A DNA stretch of 34,587 nucleotides from Bacteroidota bacterium (GTDB taxonomy: Bacteria; Bacteroidota; Bacteroidia; UKL13-3). The notes under the pieces are model-generated. The model was not told where the DNA came from and did not search any database. It saw only the letters and a program-made list of their open reading frames with translations. Positions 23,071 to 32,546 of this stretch are shown here, one piece after another; the first letter of the stretch is position 1, and every line of letters begins with the position of its first letter. Both the position numbers and the translations under genes were made by a program. The stretch spans positions 1 through 34,587 of the forward strand of contig JAIXWI010000015.1 of assembly GCA_027491355.1 (NCBI GenBank), given 5' to 3'.

Positions 23071-24992
23071 TATAAAATAATTTGAATGAACATAACAATC
23101 ACCATACTTAAAACCATTGCGATGAGATAAAAACCAGTGCTACCAGTTTGAATCAACCTGTAAAGTCTTCCAATGGCATCAACAAGAATAGCAGTTAAAT
23201 TGACCACCATATCTATGATTAACTTATCAACTAAAACCAGTAATAAATCACTGAGTATTACAACAGGGTTAACAATTACTTTATGATAGAACTCATCTAC
23301 ATAGAATTTATTTGCTACAACTTTGCTGATACCAGTTAATTCTGATTCGTTTTCTGGAATTTGTTGTTTTTTCAAATACAATGTGAATGCATAATAAATA
23401 CTTACCAATGCAGCCAATGTTGCAATACCCATCAATAACCATTCCTGTTCATGCGAAAGGGGTGGAGTTTCAAGTGTTACCTGTTTTGATGAATTGAAAA
23501 TAGGAGCTAAAAATGCCATCAACTGATGGGTTGAACTGAATACAGAAGGCAAACCAAAAAATCCACCAAATGCAGACAATACTGCCAAAATCATTAAAGG
23601 TAATGTCATTGAAATTGGCGATTCATGTAAATGCTGAGCCTGTTCTTGAGTGCCTCTGAATGAACCATAAAACACTAAAAACAACAACCTGAACATGTAA
23701 AATGCAGTAATCATTGAACTGATACTTAACAATGCCCAAACCAACAAGTTGTGTTCAAATGCTTTTGCCAATATTTCATCTTTTGAGAAAAATCCTGCAA
23801 AAGGAAAAATACCAGAAATGGCAAGTGTAGCAATCAAGAATGTTACAAATGTTGTTTTAATAGATTTACTCAAGCCACCCATCTTTCTGATGTCTTGTTC
23901 GCCACCCATTGCATGAATGACACTTCCTGCACCTAAAAACAACAATGCTTTGAAAAAGGCATGAGTCATTACATGAAACATACTACTTTCAAAAGCACCA
24001 AGTCCAATTGCAGCAAACATTAAACCCAATTGCGACACTGTTGAATAGGCCAATACTTTTTTTATGTCATTCTGTTTGATGCCAATAATTGCTGCAAACA
24101 ATGAAGTGGCAACACCTACAATTAAAATAACATGCAAAGTAAAGGGAGCCAAAGCAAACAATAAATTAGAACGGCAAATCATGTAAATACCAGCAGTTAC
24201 CATTGTTGCAGCATGTATCAATGCCGAAACGGGGGTAGGACCAGCCATTGCATCTGGTAACCATGTATACAAAGGCAGTTGCGCACTTTTTCCTGTGGCA
24301 CCAATGAAGAGCATGAGCGTAATAAAAATCAATATGGGTGCATCTGGTTCAAAGCCAGCCAATTGATTTTGCACATCCATAAAGTCCAATGTTCCAAAGT
24401 GAAAGATTAACGCAAAAATGCCAATTAGAAATCCAAGATCTCCAATCCTGTTCATCACAAAAGCTTTCTTGGCAGCATTGTTGTATTCAGGATTTTTAAA
24501 CCAAAAGCCAATTAGCAAATATGAGCACAAACCAACACCTTCCCAACCAATAAACATGACCGCATAATTATTTCCCATCACGAGTAATAGCATGAAGAAG
24601 ATGAAAAGGTTCAAGTAAGAAAAAAACCTTGAAAAACCTTCATCATGGTGCATATATCCTATAGAGTAAATATGAATCAAGAAGCCAATGCCAGTGACAA
24701 TAAGCAACATGATCAAGCTCAGTTGGTCAATCAAGAAGCCAAAATCAATTTGTAAATCACCCGCGGCAATCCACTTGAAGATACTGAAATTTAGCTGTTG
24801 ATCTCCTTCAAGACCCACAAATAAGTTAATGCTACATAAAAACGAACCCAATATTGCCATGCTGGCTATCCAGCCTGACATAAAGCCCAATTTTTTTCCA
24901 AACAACGACACGATTAAAAAGCCTAACAATGGGAAAAGGGGAATCATCATTGCTGGTGTAATCATTGTCAATAAATTCATTGTATTGTTCAT
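23070..24992 (-). CDS. nuoL: NADH-quinone oxidoreductase subunit L
   Basis: 640 residues, about 16 membrane helices plus the C-terminal lateral helix region, slightly longer than the E. coli protein. Family blocks: MFIGWEGVGLCSYLLIGFWF with Glu151, MAGPTPVSALIHAATMVTAG, KKVLAYSTVSQLGLMFAA and FPFAGFFSKDEIL. It is the distal proton-pumping arm of complex I. The ATG at 24992 gives MNNTMNLL; a second ATG four codons later is possible. It follows nuoK by 11 bases. Confidence 0.97.
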   Translation of the reverse strand: MNNTMNLLTMITPAMMIPLFPLLGFLIVSLFGKKLGFMSGWIASMAILGSFLCSINLFVGLEGDQQLNFSIFKWIAAGDLQIDFGFLIDQLSLIMLLIVTGIGFLIHIYSIGYMHHDEGFSRFFSYLNLFIFFMLLLVMGNNYAVMFIGWEGVGLCSYLLIGFWFKNPEYNNAAKKAFVMNRIGDLGFLIGIFALIFHFGTLDFMDVQNQLAGFEPDAPILIFITLMLFIGATGKSAQLPLYTWLPDAMAGPTPVSALIHAATMVTAGIYMICRSNLLFALAPFTLHVILIVGVATSLFAAIIGIKQNDIKKVLAYSTVSQLGLMFAAIGLGAFESSMFHVMTHAFFKALLFLGAGSVIHAMGGEQDIRKMGGLSKSIKTTFVTFLIATLAISGIFPFAGFFSKDEILAKAFEHNLLVWALLSISSMITAFYMFRLLFLVFYGSFRGTQEQAQHLHESPISMTLPLMILAVLSAFGGFFGLPSVFSSTHQLMAFLAPIFNSSKQVTLETPPLSHEQEWLLMGIATLAALVSIYYAFTLYLKKQQIPENESELTGISKVVANKFYVDEFYHKVIVNPVVILSDLLLVLVDKLIIDMVVNLTAILVDAIGRLYRLIQTGSTGFYLIAMVLSMVIVMFIQIIL

Positions 24993-25003
24993 GAACTGTT
25001 AAA

Positions 25004-25327
25004 TTACCATTTTAATTTGTTGAGTGATTGGATATCGATACTGCCGATATTTCTATAAATACTTACCATCAGCGCCAAACCAACTGCTACTTCAGCGGCT
25101 GCCACAACCATGATAAAAAACACAAAAGTTTGACCATCAGTATTGCCAGTATATGCTGAAAAACTAACAAGTAACAAGTTGACAGCATTTAGCATCAATT
25201 CAATGCACATGAGAATAATCAAAGCATTTTTTCTGAATAAAACACCCATAACACCTATTGAAAACAATAGGCAACTTAAAAATAAGTACCAGTTGGTTGT
25301 TGATTCGGGATTTGTAATTGGGTTCAT
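25004..25327 (-). CDS. nuoK: NADH-quinone oxidoreductase subunit K
   Basis: 107 residues, three membrane helices, part of the proton path of the complex I membrane arm. The two conserved membrane glutamates are Glu43 ([16 protein letters not shown]) and Glu79 ([13 protein letters not shown]), corresponding to Glu36 and Glu72 of E. coli NuoK. The N-terminus is about seven residues longer than the enterobacterial protein. The ATG overlaps the nuoJ stop (TAATG). Confidence 0.97.
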   Translation of the reverse strand: MNPITNPESTTNWYLFLSCLLFSIGVMGVLFRKNALIILMCIELMLNAVNLLLVSFSAYTGNTDGQTFVFFIMVVAAAEVAVGLALMVSIYRNIGSIDIQSLNKLKW

Positions 25328-25827
25328 TATTTGATTTCTTTTTTAGCTAACAAAACGGCTGATATCATAGCAGATACAAACAATACAGACGAAATTTCAA
25401 AAGGAAGGAGGTAGTCTGTAAAAAGTTTCATTCCAATGTCTTCAGCATTGCCAATGTTTAAATAGGCTGGAGCTTGGTAATTTGCCAGTGTACTTGATTT
25501 TACTGAAGCAACTATTACCAAAAATAACAAGCCACCTGTAAATACAGCCATCAATTTAGTAAGGTTGAATTTATGAACGCTCACTTCTTGGTTCAAATTC
25601 AACAGCATTACTGTAAATAGCATCAATACCATAATAGCTCCTGCATAAACGATGATATGAATGATAGCTAAAAACTGAGCATTGAGCATGATATAGTGGC
25701 CTGCAATTGTAAAAAAGCAAACAATCAAAGACAATACACTGTAAATTGGACTTCTGGAGAAAACCACAAACAATGCTGAAATAACAGACATTGCGGACAA
25801 TAAATAAAACAAGATAGTTGATTCCAT
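25327..25827 (-). CDS. nuoJ: NADH-quinone oxidoreductase subunit J
   Basis: 166 residues, five membrane helices. The block [20 protein letters not shown] contains the pi-bulge helix of family ND6/NuoJ, and [13 protein letters not shown] and [21 protein letters not shown] are equally typical. Membrane-arm subunit of complex I. It starts 6 bases after the nuoI stop. Confidence 0.95.
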   Translation of the reverse strand: MESTILFYLLSAMSVISALFVVFSRSPIYSVLSLIVCFFTIAGHYIMLNAQFLAIIHIIVYAGAIMVLMLFTVMLLNLNQEVSVHKFNLTKLMAVFTGGLLFLVIVASVKSSTLANYQAPAYLNIGNAEDIGMKLFTDYLLPFEISSVLFVSAMISAVLLAKKEIK

Positions 25828-25833
25828 GTCTGA

Positions 25834-26373
25834 TTAGTTTACAATTGAATAGTCCTTTTTCCTTTTGCTGATATCGATTCGTTGGTCAATTGGTTCAACC
25901 AAAACATCCTTACCGAAAACAAAATTATTTCTATTATAGTCTGAGGGTACAATCCTGTCTGTTAAATAAATTGCATCTTTTGGGCAAGCCTCTTCACACA
26001 AACCACAATAAATACACCTTAACATATTGATTTCATATTTGGCAGCATACTTTTCTTCTCTGTAGAGCATTTCTTCCCCTTTTTTTCTTTCTGCAGCATC
26101 CATTGTAATAGCTTCAGCAGGGCAAGAAACTGCACACAAGCCACATGCAGTACAATTTTCTCTACCTTGTTCGTCTCTTTTTAAAACGTGCATCCCTCTG
26201 TAAACAGGCGCAAATGGCCTTGTAACTTCTGGATAGCGCAAGGTTGCTTTCTTTTTAAATAAGTGTTTAATTGTAATGATCAGTCCCTGAAAAATTGCTG
26301 GAAGGTAAAGCTTCTCAATCCAGTTCATTTCTTTGTGAACAACAACTTTTGATCTATTGGTTAATTGGTTCAT
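25834..26373 (-). CDS. nuoI: NADH-quinone oxidoreductase subunit I (two [4Fe-4S] ferredoxin)
   Basis: 179 residues. Two CxxCxxCxxxC clusters are intact: Cys74, 77, 80 and 84 (CTACGLCAVSC) and Cys120, 123, 126 and 130 (CIYCGLCEEAC), the N6a/N6b centres that carry electrons to NuoB. The amphipathic N-terminal helix (LYLPAIFQGLIITIKHLFKK) lies on the membrane. It starts 10 bases after the nuoH stop. Confidence 0.97.
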   Translation of the reverse strand: MNQLTNRSKVVVHKEMNWIEKLYLPAIFQGLIITIKHLFKKKATLRYPEVTRPFAPVYRGMHVLKRDEQGRENCTACGLCAVSCPAEAITMDAAERKKGEEMLYREEKYAAKYEINMLRCIYCGLCEEACPKDAIYLTDRIVPSDYNRNNFVFGKDVLVEPIDQRIDISKRKKDYSIVN

Positions 26374-26383
26374 TTGAGTACGA

Positions 26384-27415
26384 TTATAAATTAAAAAAAG
26401 TAATCACACCGCCAGTAATAAGCATATTAGCTATTGACAATGGCAATAAAACTTGCCATCCTAAGCGCATCAATTGGTCATACCTGAATCTTGGTATAGT
26501 CCATCTCACCCACATGAAGAAGAAAATGAAAAAGAAAACTTTTGTAAACAAAGCTCCTATAGAAATGATGCTGACTACATTAGCGGGTAAATGAGCAGAT
26601 AAGTATGCCAAGCCTGGGAATTGGTATCCGCCGAAATACAAACAAGAAATCACTGTTGAAGAAATAAACATATTGATGTATTCAGCAAATAGGAACAAGC
26701 CTAGCTTCATTGAAGAATATTCGGTATGGTAACCTCCAATCAATTCAGATTCAGATTCGGGTAAATCAAATGGTGTTCGGTTTGCCTCAGCAAAAGCACA
26801 AATTAGAAATATCAGAAAGCCCAATGGCTGGTAAAATACATTCCAGTTCATTCCTTTTTGAGACTCCACTATGTGTGAAAGGCTCAGAGATCCATCTGAA
26901 ATTAACAAAATTGATATAATGCTCATACCCATTGCTAATTCATAAGAAATCATTTGACTAGAAGCGCGAATGGCTCCCAATAATGCATATTTGTTGTTTG
27001 AGGCCCAGCCACCAATCATGATTCCATATACACCAACTGAAAGTACACCCATAATGTACAAAACACCAATATTGATGTCGGCAACTTGAAGCGCATATTT
27101 AGTACCATCAAATTCTAAAGGCAATCCCCACGGAATAACTGCACTGGTCATCAAAGCTGTTAGCATGAAAATACATGGACCTAGAATAAATAACCATCTA
27201 TTGGAGTGATTGGGAATGATTTCTTCTTTTAAAAACATTTTTACACCGTCGGCAATAGGTTGAAGTAAGCCAAAAGGACCAGCTCTGTCAGGACCAATTC
27301 TATCTTGTAAAAATGCAGCAACTTTTCTTTCTGCATAAGTGGAGTAGGCGGCAATTCCTAAACTGATCAGGAACAATACAAGCACCAATATGGTTTTGAA
27401 CAAAATTATTTCCAT
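26384..27415 (-). CDS. nuoH: NADH-quinone oxidoreductase subunit H
   Basis: 343 residues, eight membrane helices; forms the quinone chamber and links the peripheral and membrane arms. Signatures are AAFLQDRIGPDRAGPFGLLQ and AEANRTPFDLPESESELIGG followed by GYHTEYSSMK, plus the Arg-rich FFFMWVRWTIPRFRYDQLM. The ATG overlaps the nuoG stop (TAATG). Confidence 0.97.
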   Translation of the reverse strand: MEIILFKTILVLVLFLISLGIAAYSTYAERKVAAFLQDRIGPDRAGPFGLLQPIADGVKMFLKEEIIPNHSNRWLFILGPCIFMLTALMTSAVIPWGLPLEFDGTKYALQVADINIGVLYIMGVLSVGVYGIMIGGWASNNKYALLGAIRASSQMISYELAMGMSIISILLISDGSLSLSHIVESQKGMNWNVFYQPLGFLIFLICAFAEANRTPFDLPESESELIGGYHTEYSSMKLGLFLFAEYINMFISSTVISCLYFGGYQFPGLAYLSAHLPANVVSIISIGALFTKVFFFIFFFMWVRWTIPRFRYDQLMRLGWQVLLPLSIANMLITGGVITFFNL

Positions 27416-28395
27416 TAGTCGTTTTGTTGGTCTATTGCAATTGGACGAATTTGATTGATGGTTAATTCTTGAGGTTTTTCTAAAACTTCATAGTGATTTG
27501 CTGAGATAACAGAATGCTTATTCACATGTGCAGGGCCTTCTATTGTCCAATCTGAAGCTTTTTTTGTTTCAAATCTGCAAGTATTGCAAATGAATTCCTC
27601 CACTTCACCCCATTGGTCTTTTCTTCCAGTTACTCTTAAAATCTCATCGCCTTTTTTCCAAACAACAACTTTTCCGCTACATGTAGGACAATCTCTGTGT
27701 GCATTTTCTGGTTTGGTAAACCATACTCTACTCTTGAACCGAAATGTCTTATCAGTTAAAGCGCCAACAGGACATACGTCAATAACATTACCAGAAAAAT
27801 CGTTTTCAATTGCATTTTCAATGTAAGTAGAAATTTCAGCGTGGTCGCCTCTGTTAATGACCCCATGAACACGACCATCTGTAATTTGGTCTGCTACTTT
27901 TACACATCTGTAACACAGAATACACCTATTCATGTGCAATTGAACATAGTTACCGATATCTATTTTCTCAAAATTTCTGCGTTCAAAATCGGTTCTGGTT
28001 TTTGCAGAGCCATGTTCATAAGATAAATCTTGCAGGTGACATTCACCAGCTTGGTCACATACCGGACAATCGAGCGGATGGTTCAATAGCAAAAATTCTA
28101 CAACACCTTTACGGGCATCTGTTACTTTTTCCGAGGTGTTATTTTTCACCTCCATGCCGTCCATGACGGTAGTTCGGCAACTAGCCACAAGCTTTGGCAT
28201 TGGCCTAGGGTCTTTTTCTGAACCTTTACTTACTTCTACCAAACAAGTTCTACAGTAACCACCACTTGTTTTCAATTTGCTGTAATAGCACATGGTAGGA
28301 GGGGCTACATCCGGTCCAATCATTCTTGCGGCTTGCAAAATGGTTGTTCCATCTGCCACTTCAATTGTTTTTCCGTCTATTGTAATTTTAGCCAT
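27415..28395 (-). CDS. nuoG: NADH-quinone oxidoreductase subunit G, short form
   Basis: 326 residues, against about 700-900 in enterobacterial NuoG: the molybdopterin-oxidoreductase-like domain is absent. Ligands present are a [2Fe-2S] set (Cys36, 48, 51, 73), the His-Cys [4Fe-4S] set (His106, Cys110, 113, 119) and a third set (Cys158, 161, 164, 208). After these, CPTC (236-239) and CNTC (270-273) stand where the long form begins its catalytic-like domain; they could form a small zinc-ribbon or a modified cluster. The reading frame is clean, with nuoH coupled directly behind, so it is a natural short form, as I recall for Bacteroidota, not a broken gene. Confidence 0.93.
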   Translation of the reverse strand: MAKITIDGKTIEVADGTTILQAARMIGPDVAPPTMCYYSKLKTSGGYCRTCLVEVSKGSEKDPRPMPKLVASCRTTVMDGMEVKNNTSEKVTDARKGVVEFLLLNHPLDCPVCDQAGECHLQDLSYEHGSAKTRTDFERRNFEKIDIGNYVQLHMNRCILCYRCVKVADQITDGRVHGVINRGDHAEISTYIENAIENDFSGNVIDVCPVGALTDKTFRFKSRVWFTKPENAHRDCPTCSGKVVVWKKGDEILRVTGRKDQWGEVEEFICNTCRFETKKASDWTIEGPAHVNKHSVISANHYEVLEKPQELTINQIRPIAIDQQND

Positions 28396-28415
28396 TTTTT
28401 TAATCAGTTTGGAAA

Positions 28416-29726
28416 TTAATGGATTGCGTGTTTAGCAGTACTACTACCAACAAAAGATTCAAATTCAGCTCTGAAATGCCTGATAGCACTGGCAACTGGC
28501 CAAGCCGCAGCATCTCCCAAAGGACAAATGGTATTGCCTTCAATTTTTGATTGGATTTCCCAAAGCAAATCAACATCTGCCAATGTTCCATGGCCATCTA
28601 AAATTTTATGCAATAACTTCTCCATCCAAGCTGTTCCTTCCCTACATGGTGAACATTGTCCACAACTTTCATGATGATAGAACCTGGTAAAAGTATATAG
28701 GTTTTCTACAATACTTGTATTCTCATCCATTACGATAAAACCACCCGAACCGAGCATCGTGCCTGAGGCAAAGCCACCCTCAGCTAAACTCTCATATGAC
28801 ATGAGTCTTTTTTCGCCAGTAGGGGTTGTTAAAATTTTATCTGCTGGTAAAATGGGCACTGAAGATCCTCCTGCAACTACCGCTTTTAATTTTTTATCAT
28901 TCAATATGCCACCACAGTATTCATCACTGTAAATGAATTCTTCAACTGTGATACCCATTTCTATTTCATACACCCCAGGTTTTTTAATATGACCCGAAGC
29001 CGATATCAATTTAGTTCCTGTTGATTTGCCAATTCCAATAGCAGCATAACTGTCACCACCTTCGTTCACAATTGGAACAACAGCTGCAATGGTTTCAACA
29101 TTGTTTACTACTGTAGGGCATCCATACAAGCCAGCAATTGCAGGAAACGGCGGCTTTATTCTCGGGTTTCCTCTTTTGCCTTCTAATGATTCTAAAAGGG
29201 CTGTTTCTTCGCCACATATGTATGCTCCACCACCTACTTGTACATATAAATCAAGGTGATAACCTGTTCCTAAAATGTTTTGGCCTAACCATCCATTTTG
29301 GTAGGCTTCAGCTATTGCTTTTTCTAAAATTTGAGCAACATAATAATACTCACCCCTGATATAAATATATGATGTATTGGCACCCAATGCATAACTAGAA
29401 GTAATCATCCCTTCTACCAATAAATGAGGGATTCTAGACATTAAGTAACGATCTTTAAAAGTACCAGGTTCAGATTCATCGGCATTGCATACAAGGTACC
29501 TAGGAACACCTTCAGGTTTTGCCAAAAAACTCCATTTCATACCAGTTGGGAAGCCAGCACCGCCACGTCCTCTAAGACCAGATTTTTTTACTTCCTCAAC
29601 AATGTCTTCGGGCTTTAAGTTTTTGAGCGCTTTTTCTACAGATTGATAGCCGCCGTTGCTCCTGTATACTTCATATGATTGTATACCTGGAATGTGGTCG
29701 TTTGCAAGTAATAATTTCTTTCCCAT
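28416..29726 (-). CDS. nuoF: NADH-quinone oxidoreductase subunit F (NADH/FMN)
   Basis: 436 residues. It binds NADH and FMN, the electron entry point of complex I. The glycine-rich FMN/NADH site is GRGGAGFPTG (53-62), followed by the ADESEPGTFKDR block and GGGAYICGEETALLESLEG. The N3 [4Fe-4S] cysteines are Cys355, 358, 361 (CGQCSPC) and Cys401 (CPLGDAAAWP). It starts 2 bases after nuoE. Presence of E, F and G means the enzyme is NADH-linked, unlike the 11-subunit forms. Confidence 0.97.
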   Translation of the reverse strand: MGKKLLLANDHIPGIQSYEVYRSNGGYQSVEKALKNLKPEDIVEEVKKSGLRGRGGAGFPTGMKWSFLAKPEGVPRYLVCNADESEPGTFKDRYLMSRIPHLLVEGMITSSYALGANTSYIYIRGEYYYVAQILEKAIAEAYQNGWLGQNILGTGYHLDLYVQVGGGAYICGEETALLESLEGKRGNPRIKPPFPAIAGLYGCPTVVNNVETIAAVVPIVNEGGDSYAAIGIGKSTGTKLISASGHIKKPGVYEIEMGITVEEFIYSDEYCGGILNDKKLKAVVAGGSSVPILPADKILTTPTGEKRLMSYESLAEGGFASGTMLGSGGFIVMDENTSIVENLYTFTRFYHHESCGQCSPCREGTAWMEKLLHKILDGHGTLADVDLLWEIQSKIEGNTICPLGDAAAWPVASAIRHFRAEFESFVGSSTAKHAIH

Positions 29727-29728
29727 GT

Positions 29729-30271
29729 TTAGTATTGATTTACTTCGACCTGATCTAAATAGGTTTTCCTTGTGTTTTCTGCCTTTAATTTAGCAATTAA
29801 TTCATCTACCTTTTCAGAAGTAAGGTTTTCATGAAATTGAGCACCACACATTAACATTGGCGCAGTACCACATGAACCCAAACATTCAACTGTTTTAAGG
29901 GTAAATAGTCCATCAGGTGTTGTCTCACCTTCTTTAATGCCTAATTTATTTTCTAGATGTGCAACAATTTCGTTTGCACCTCTTAACCAACAAGAACTCG
30001 TTCTACAAACTTCTAGCAAACATTTACCTACAGGTTTTAAATTGTACATACTGTAAAATGATGCTACTTCATATACTTCAATTGGCTGAATATCAAGTAA
30101 GCTTGCAACATAATCCATCACCTCCGGACTCAACCAGCCGTCAAACTCTGCTTGTGCCAAATGTAAAACTGGCAATAAAGCTGATTTTTGTTTTCCAGCA
30201 GGATAATGACCCTTCATTTTCTGAATGAGTTCTAATACATTTTCGCTGAATTTAATTTCTTTTTTCTCCAT
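29729..30271 (-). CDS. nuoE: NADH-quinone oxidoreductase subunit E
   Basis: 180 residues with a helical N-terminus and a thioredoxin-like [2Fe-2S] domain. The N1a ligands are Cys89 and Cys94 (CRTSSC) and Cys130 and Cys134 (CLGSC). It pairs with NuoF in the NADH-dehydrogenase module. It follows nuoD by 11 bases. Confidence 0.96.
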   Translation of the reverse strand: MEKKEIKFSENVLELIQKMKGHYPAGKQKSALLPVLHLAQAEFDGWLSPEVMDYVASLLDIQPIEVYEVASFYSMYNLKPVGKCLLEVCRTSSCWLRGANEIVAHLENKLGIKEGETTPDGLFTLKTVECLGSCGTAPMLMCGAQFHENLTSEKVDELIAKLKAENTRKTYLDQVEVNQY

Positions 30272-30282
30272 GTTTGATATGC

Positions 30283-31485
30283 TTATGCGTCTAGCTCCCC
30301 AGCAATTACATTCATGCTGCTCATTGCAACAATGGCGTCACTTAAAGTTGAACCTTTTACCATTTCAGGAAAAGCTTGATAATAAATAAAACAAGGTCTT
30401 CTAAAATGAAGGCGATAGGCTGCTCTGCCTCCATCACTTACTAAATAGAAGCCTAATTCTCCATTTCCACCCTCAACAGAATGATAAATTTCACCAACAG
30501 GAACATCTGCTTCTCCCATTACTATTTTAAAATGCCAAATCAAAGCTTCCATGTTGTGGTATACTTCTTCTTTTGGAGGTAAATAAAATGAGGGTACTTC
30601 AGCAAAATATTTACCTTCAGGTAAATTATTCAATGCTTGTCTAATAATTTTTAAACTTTCTCTGATTTCTTCTTGTCTGACCATGAAACGGTCGTAAGTA
30701 TCTCCGTTGATGCCAACAGGAATATTAAAATCGAAATCAGCATATGATGCATAAGGATTCATGACTCTGACATCATAATCTACTCCTGTAGCCCTTAAGT
30801 TAGGACCCGTAAAGCCGTAATTTAAAGCTTTTTCAGCAGAAATTGGTCCAGTTCCAATGGTTCTGTCCATAAATATTCTGTTGCGCTCTAACAAGCTACA
30901 AAACTCATTGAATACCTTTGGAAAACCAGCTAAAAAGTCTTCTATTTTAGCAATCACTTCTTTGTTAAAGTCTCTTTCCATTCCACCAATTCTACCGATA
31001 TTGGTAGTCAATCGTGCACCACAAATTTCTTCGTAAATATCGTAGATTTTTTCTCTCCATTGGAATACATAAGTAAAACCTGTTAGTGCTCCTGTATCTA
31101 CACCAATTACTGAATTACAGACCAAATGATCTGCAATACGGGCCAATTCCATTACAATTACGCGCATGTAATCCACTCTTTTAGGAACTGTTACACCAAG
31201 CAGTTTTTCCATGGTCATGTGCCATCCCATATTATTAATAGGGGATGAGCAATAATTGAGTCGGTCTGTTAGTGGTGTTACTTGGTAGAAAGGACGGTGT
31301 TCTGCTATTTTTTCAAAGGCTCGGTGAATGTAACCAACAGTTTGTTCTGAATCCACGATGATTTCTCCATCCATGGTAAGAATGTTTTGAAAAATACCAT
31401 GTGTTGCTGGATGCGTTGGGCCTAGATTGAGCGTGGTATAGGCCTTTGAATGCTCTTCAAATGTGGCGTTTAAGTTGTTTTCCAT
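30283..31485 (-). CDS. nuoD: NADH-quinone oxidoreductase subunit D
   Basis: 400 residues from the ATG at 31485 (MENNLNATFEEHSKAY), 4 bases after the nuoC stop. The frame is open to a TTG at 31500 inside nuoC, which is a poorer start. Quinone-site signatures: LGPTHPATHG, HRAFEKIAEHRPFYQ, RIADHLVCNSVIGVDTGA and the late SVEGGNGELGFYLVSDG. Separate from NuoC here, not fused as in E. coli. Confidence 0.97.
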   Translation of the reverse strand: MENNLNATFEEHSKAYTTLNLGPTHPATHGIFQNILTMDGEIIVDSEQTVGYIHRAFEKIAEHRPFYQVTPLTDRLNYCSSPINNMGWHMTMEKLLGVTVPKRVDYMRVIVMELARIADHLVCNSVIGVDTGALTGFTYVFQWREKIYDIYEEICGARLTTNIGRIGGMERDFNKEVIAKIEDFLAGFPKVFNEFCSLLERNRIFMDRTIGTGPISAEKALNYGFTGPNLRATGVDYDVRVMNPYASYADFDFNIPVGINGDTYDRFMVRQEEIRESLKIIRQALNNLPEGKYFAEVPSFYLPPKEEVYHNMEALIWHFKIVMGEADVPVGEIYHSVEGGNGELGFYLVSDGGRAAYRLHFRRPCFIYYQAFPEMVKGSTLSDAIVAMSSMNVIAGELDA

Positions 31486-31489
31486 AGTA

Positions 31490-31996
31490 TTATCGGCCAA
31501 AATAACTGTCGTTTTTATCGGTTCTGTGTTGGTCTTCTAGTGGATACTCTTTTCTTAATGGGAAATATGTCATTTCGTCCACATTCAAAATACGTATCAA
31601 ATTTGGATGCCCAATGAATTCAATTCCATAAAAATCATAGGTTTCTCTTTCTTGCCAATTGGCTGATTTAAAAATAGCTGAAACGCTGTCTATTTGAGGA
31701 TTTGTTTTGGGTACAAATGCTTTGATTCTCAATCTTAAGTTATTAACGAGGCTGTGTAAATGGTATACAACTCCCAATTCTTTGCCAGCTTGATCTGGGT
31801 AGTGAATGCCACATAAATCTGTTAAAAACTGAAAAGCCATTTCAGGATGGTTGTATAAAAACTGAAATAGGCTGACTATTTTTTCAGGTTGAACCTCTAT
31901 GGTACACATTCCATAGCTTTCTTGGGCAGAAATGATTGTGCCAGGTAAACCTGATTGGATGTGTTGTAGGATTGCTTCGTTTGTTAAATTTCCCAT
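31490..31996 (-). CDS. nuoC: NADH-quinone oxidoreductase subunit C
   Basis: 168 residues, the 30-kDa-type peripheral-arm subunit. The family signature is ERETYDFYGIEFIGHPNL, followed by FPLRKEYPLEDQHR. It lacks any fusion to NuoD. The ATG shares its A with the nuoB stop (TAATG). Confidence 0.95.
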   Translation of the reverse strand: MGNLTNEAILQHIQSGLPGTIISAQESYGMCTIEVQPEKIVSLFQFLYNHPEMAFQFLTDLCGIHYPDQAGKELGVVYHLHSLVNNLRLRIKAFVPKTNPQIDSVSAIFKSANWQERETYDFYGIEFIGHPNLIRILNVDEMTYFPLRKEYPLEDQHRTDKNDSYFGR

Positions 31997-32535
31997 TATT
32001 TAATGCCGTAAGATGCCATCAATGCTTGATACTCCGGAGAGTTACGTCTTCTCAAAGGTTCATTTTTTACCAATTCTTGAATTTTGGTAATGCCATCAAT
32101 GATTTGTTCTGGTCTTGGTGGACATCCTGGAACATATACATCAACTGGGATGACCTTATCAATTCCTTGTAGAACCGAATAAGTGTCAAAAATACCTCCA
32201 CTAGAGGCGCAAGCTCCAACGGCTATTACCCATCTTGGCTCTGCCATTTGAAGATAAACTTGCCTAACAACAGGCCCCATTTTCTTAGCAATGGTACCCA
32301 TTACCATCAATAAATCGGCCTGTCTCGGAGAAAAACTTAACCTTTCTGAGCCAAACCTAGCCATGTCGTAATTTGAAGCCATTGTAGCCATGAATTCAAT
32401 TCCACAACATGAAGTTGCAAACGGAAGAGGCCACAATGAATTGGCTCTTGCTAAACCAACAGCTTTGTCCAATGAAGTAGCAAAGAAACCTTGTCCCTGA
32501 ATGCCGGGAGGCGCATCTGCAATTTGTATATCCAT
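31996..32535 (-). CDS. nuoB: NADH-quinone oxidoreductase subunit B
   Basis: 179 residues; carries the terminal N2 [4Fe-4S] cluster next to the quinone site. Ligands are the adjacent pair Cys43/Cys44 (TSCCGIEFMA), Cys109 (VGACASSGG) and Cys138 (VPGCPPRPE). I start at the ATG at 32535, which yields MDIQIADAPPGIQG, matching how related proteins begin. A GTG at 32559 would overlap nuoA by 13 bases. Three ATTG copies lie across the junction (32534-32545 on the plus strand). Confidence 0.96.
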   Translation of the reverse strand: MDIQIADAPPGIQGQGFFATSLDKAVGLARANSLWPLPFATSCCGIEFMATMASNYDMARFGSERLSFSPRQADLLMVMGTIAKKMGPVVRQVYLQMAEPRWVIAVGACASSGGIFDTYSVLQGIDKVIPVDVYVPGCPPRPEQIIDGITKIQELVKNEPLRRRNSPEYQALMASYGIK

Positions 32536-32546
32536 TGATTGATTGA

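Noticed and set aside
27415-28395. nuoG as a truncated pseudogene
   Set aside because: All ligand sets of the short form are intact and nuoH is coupled directly to its stop.
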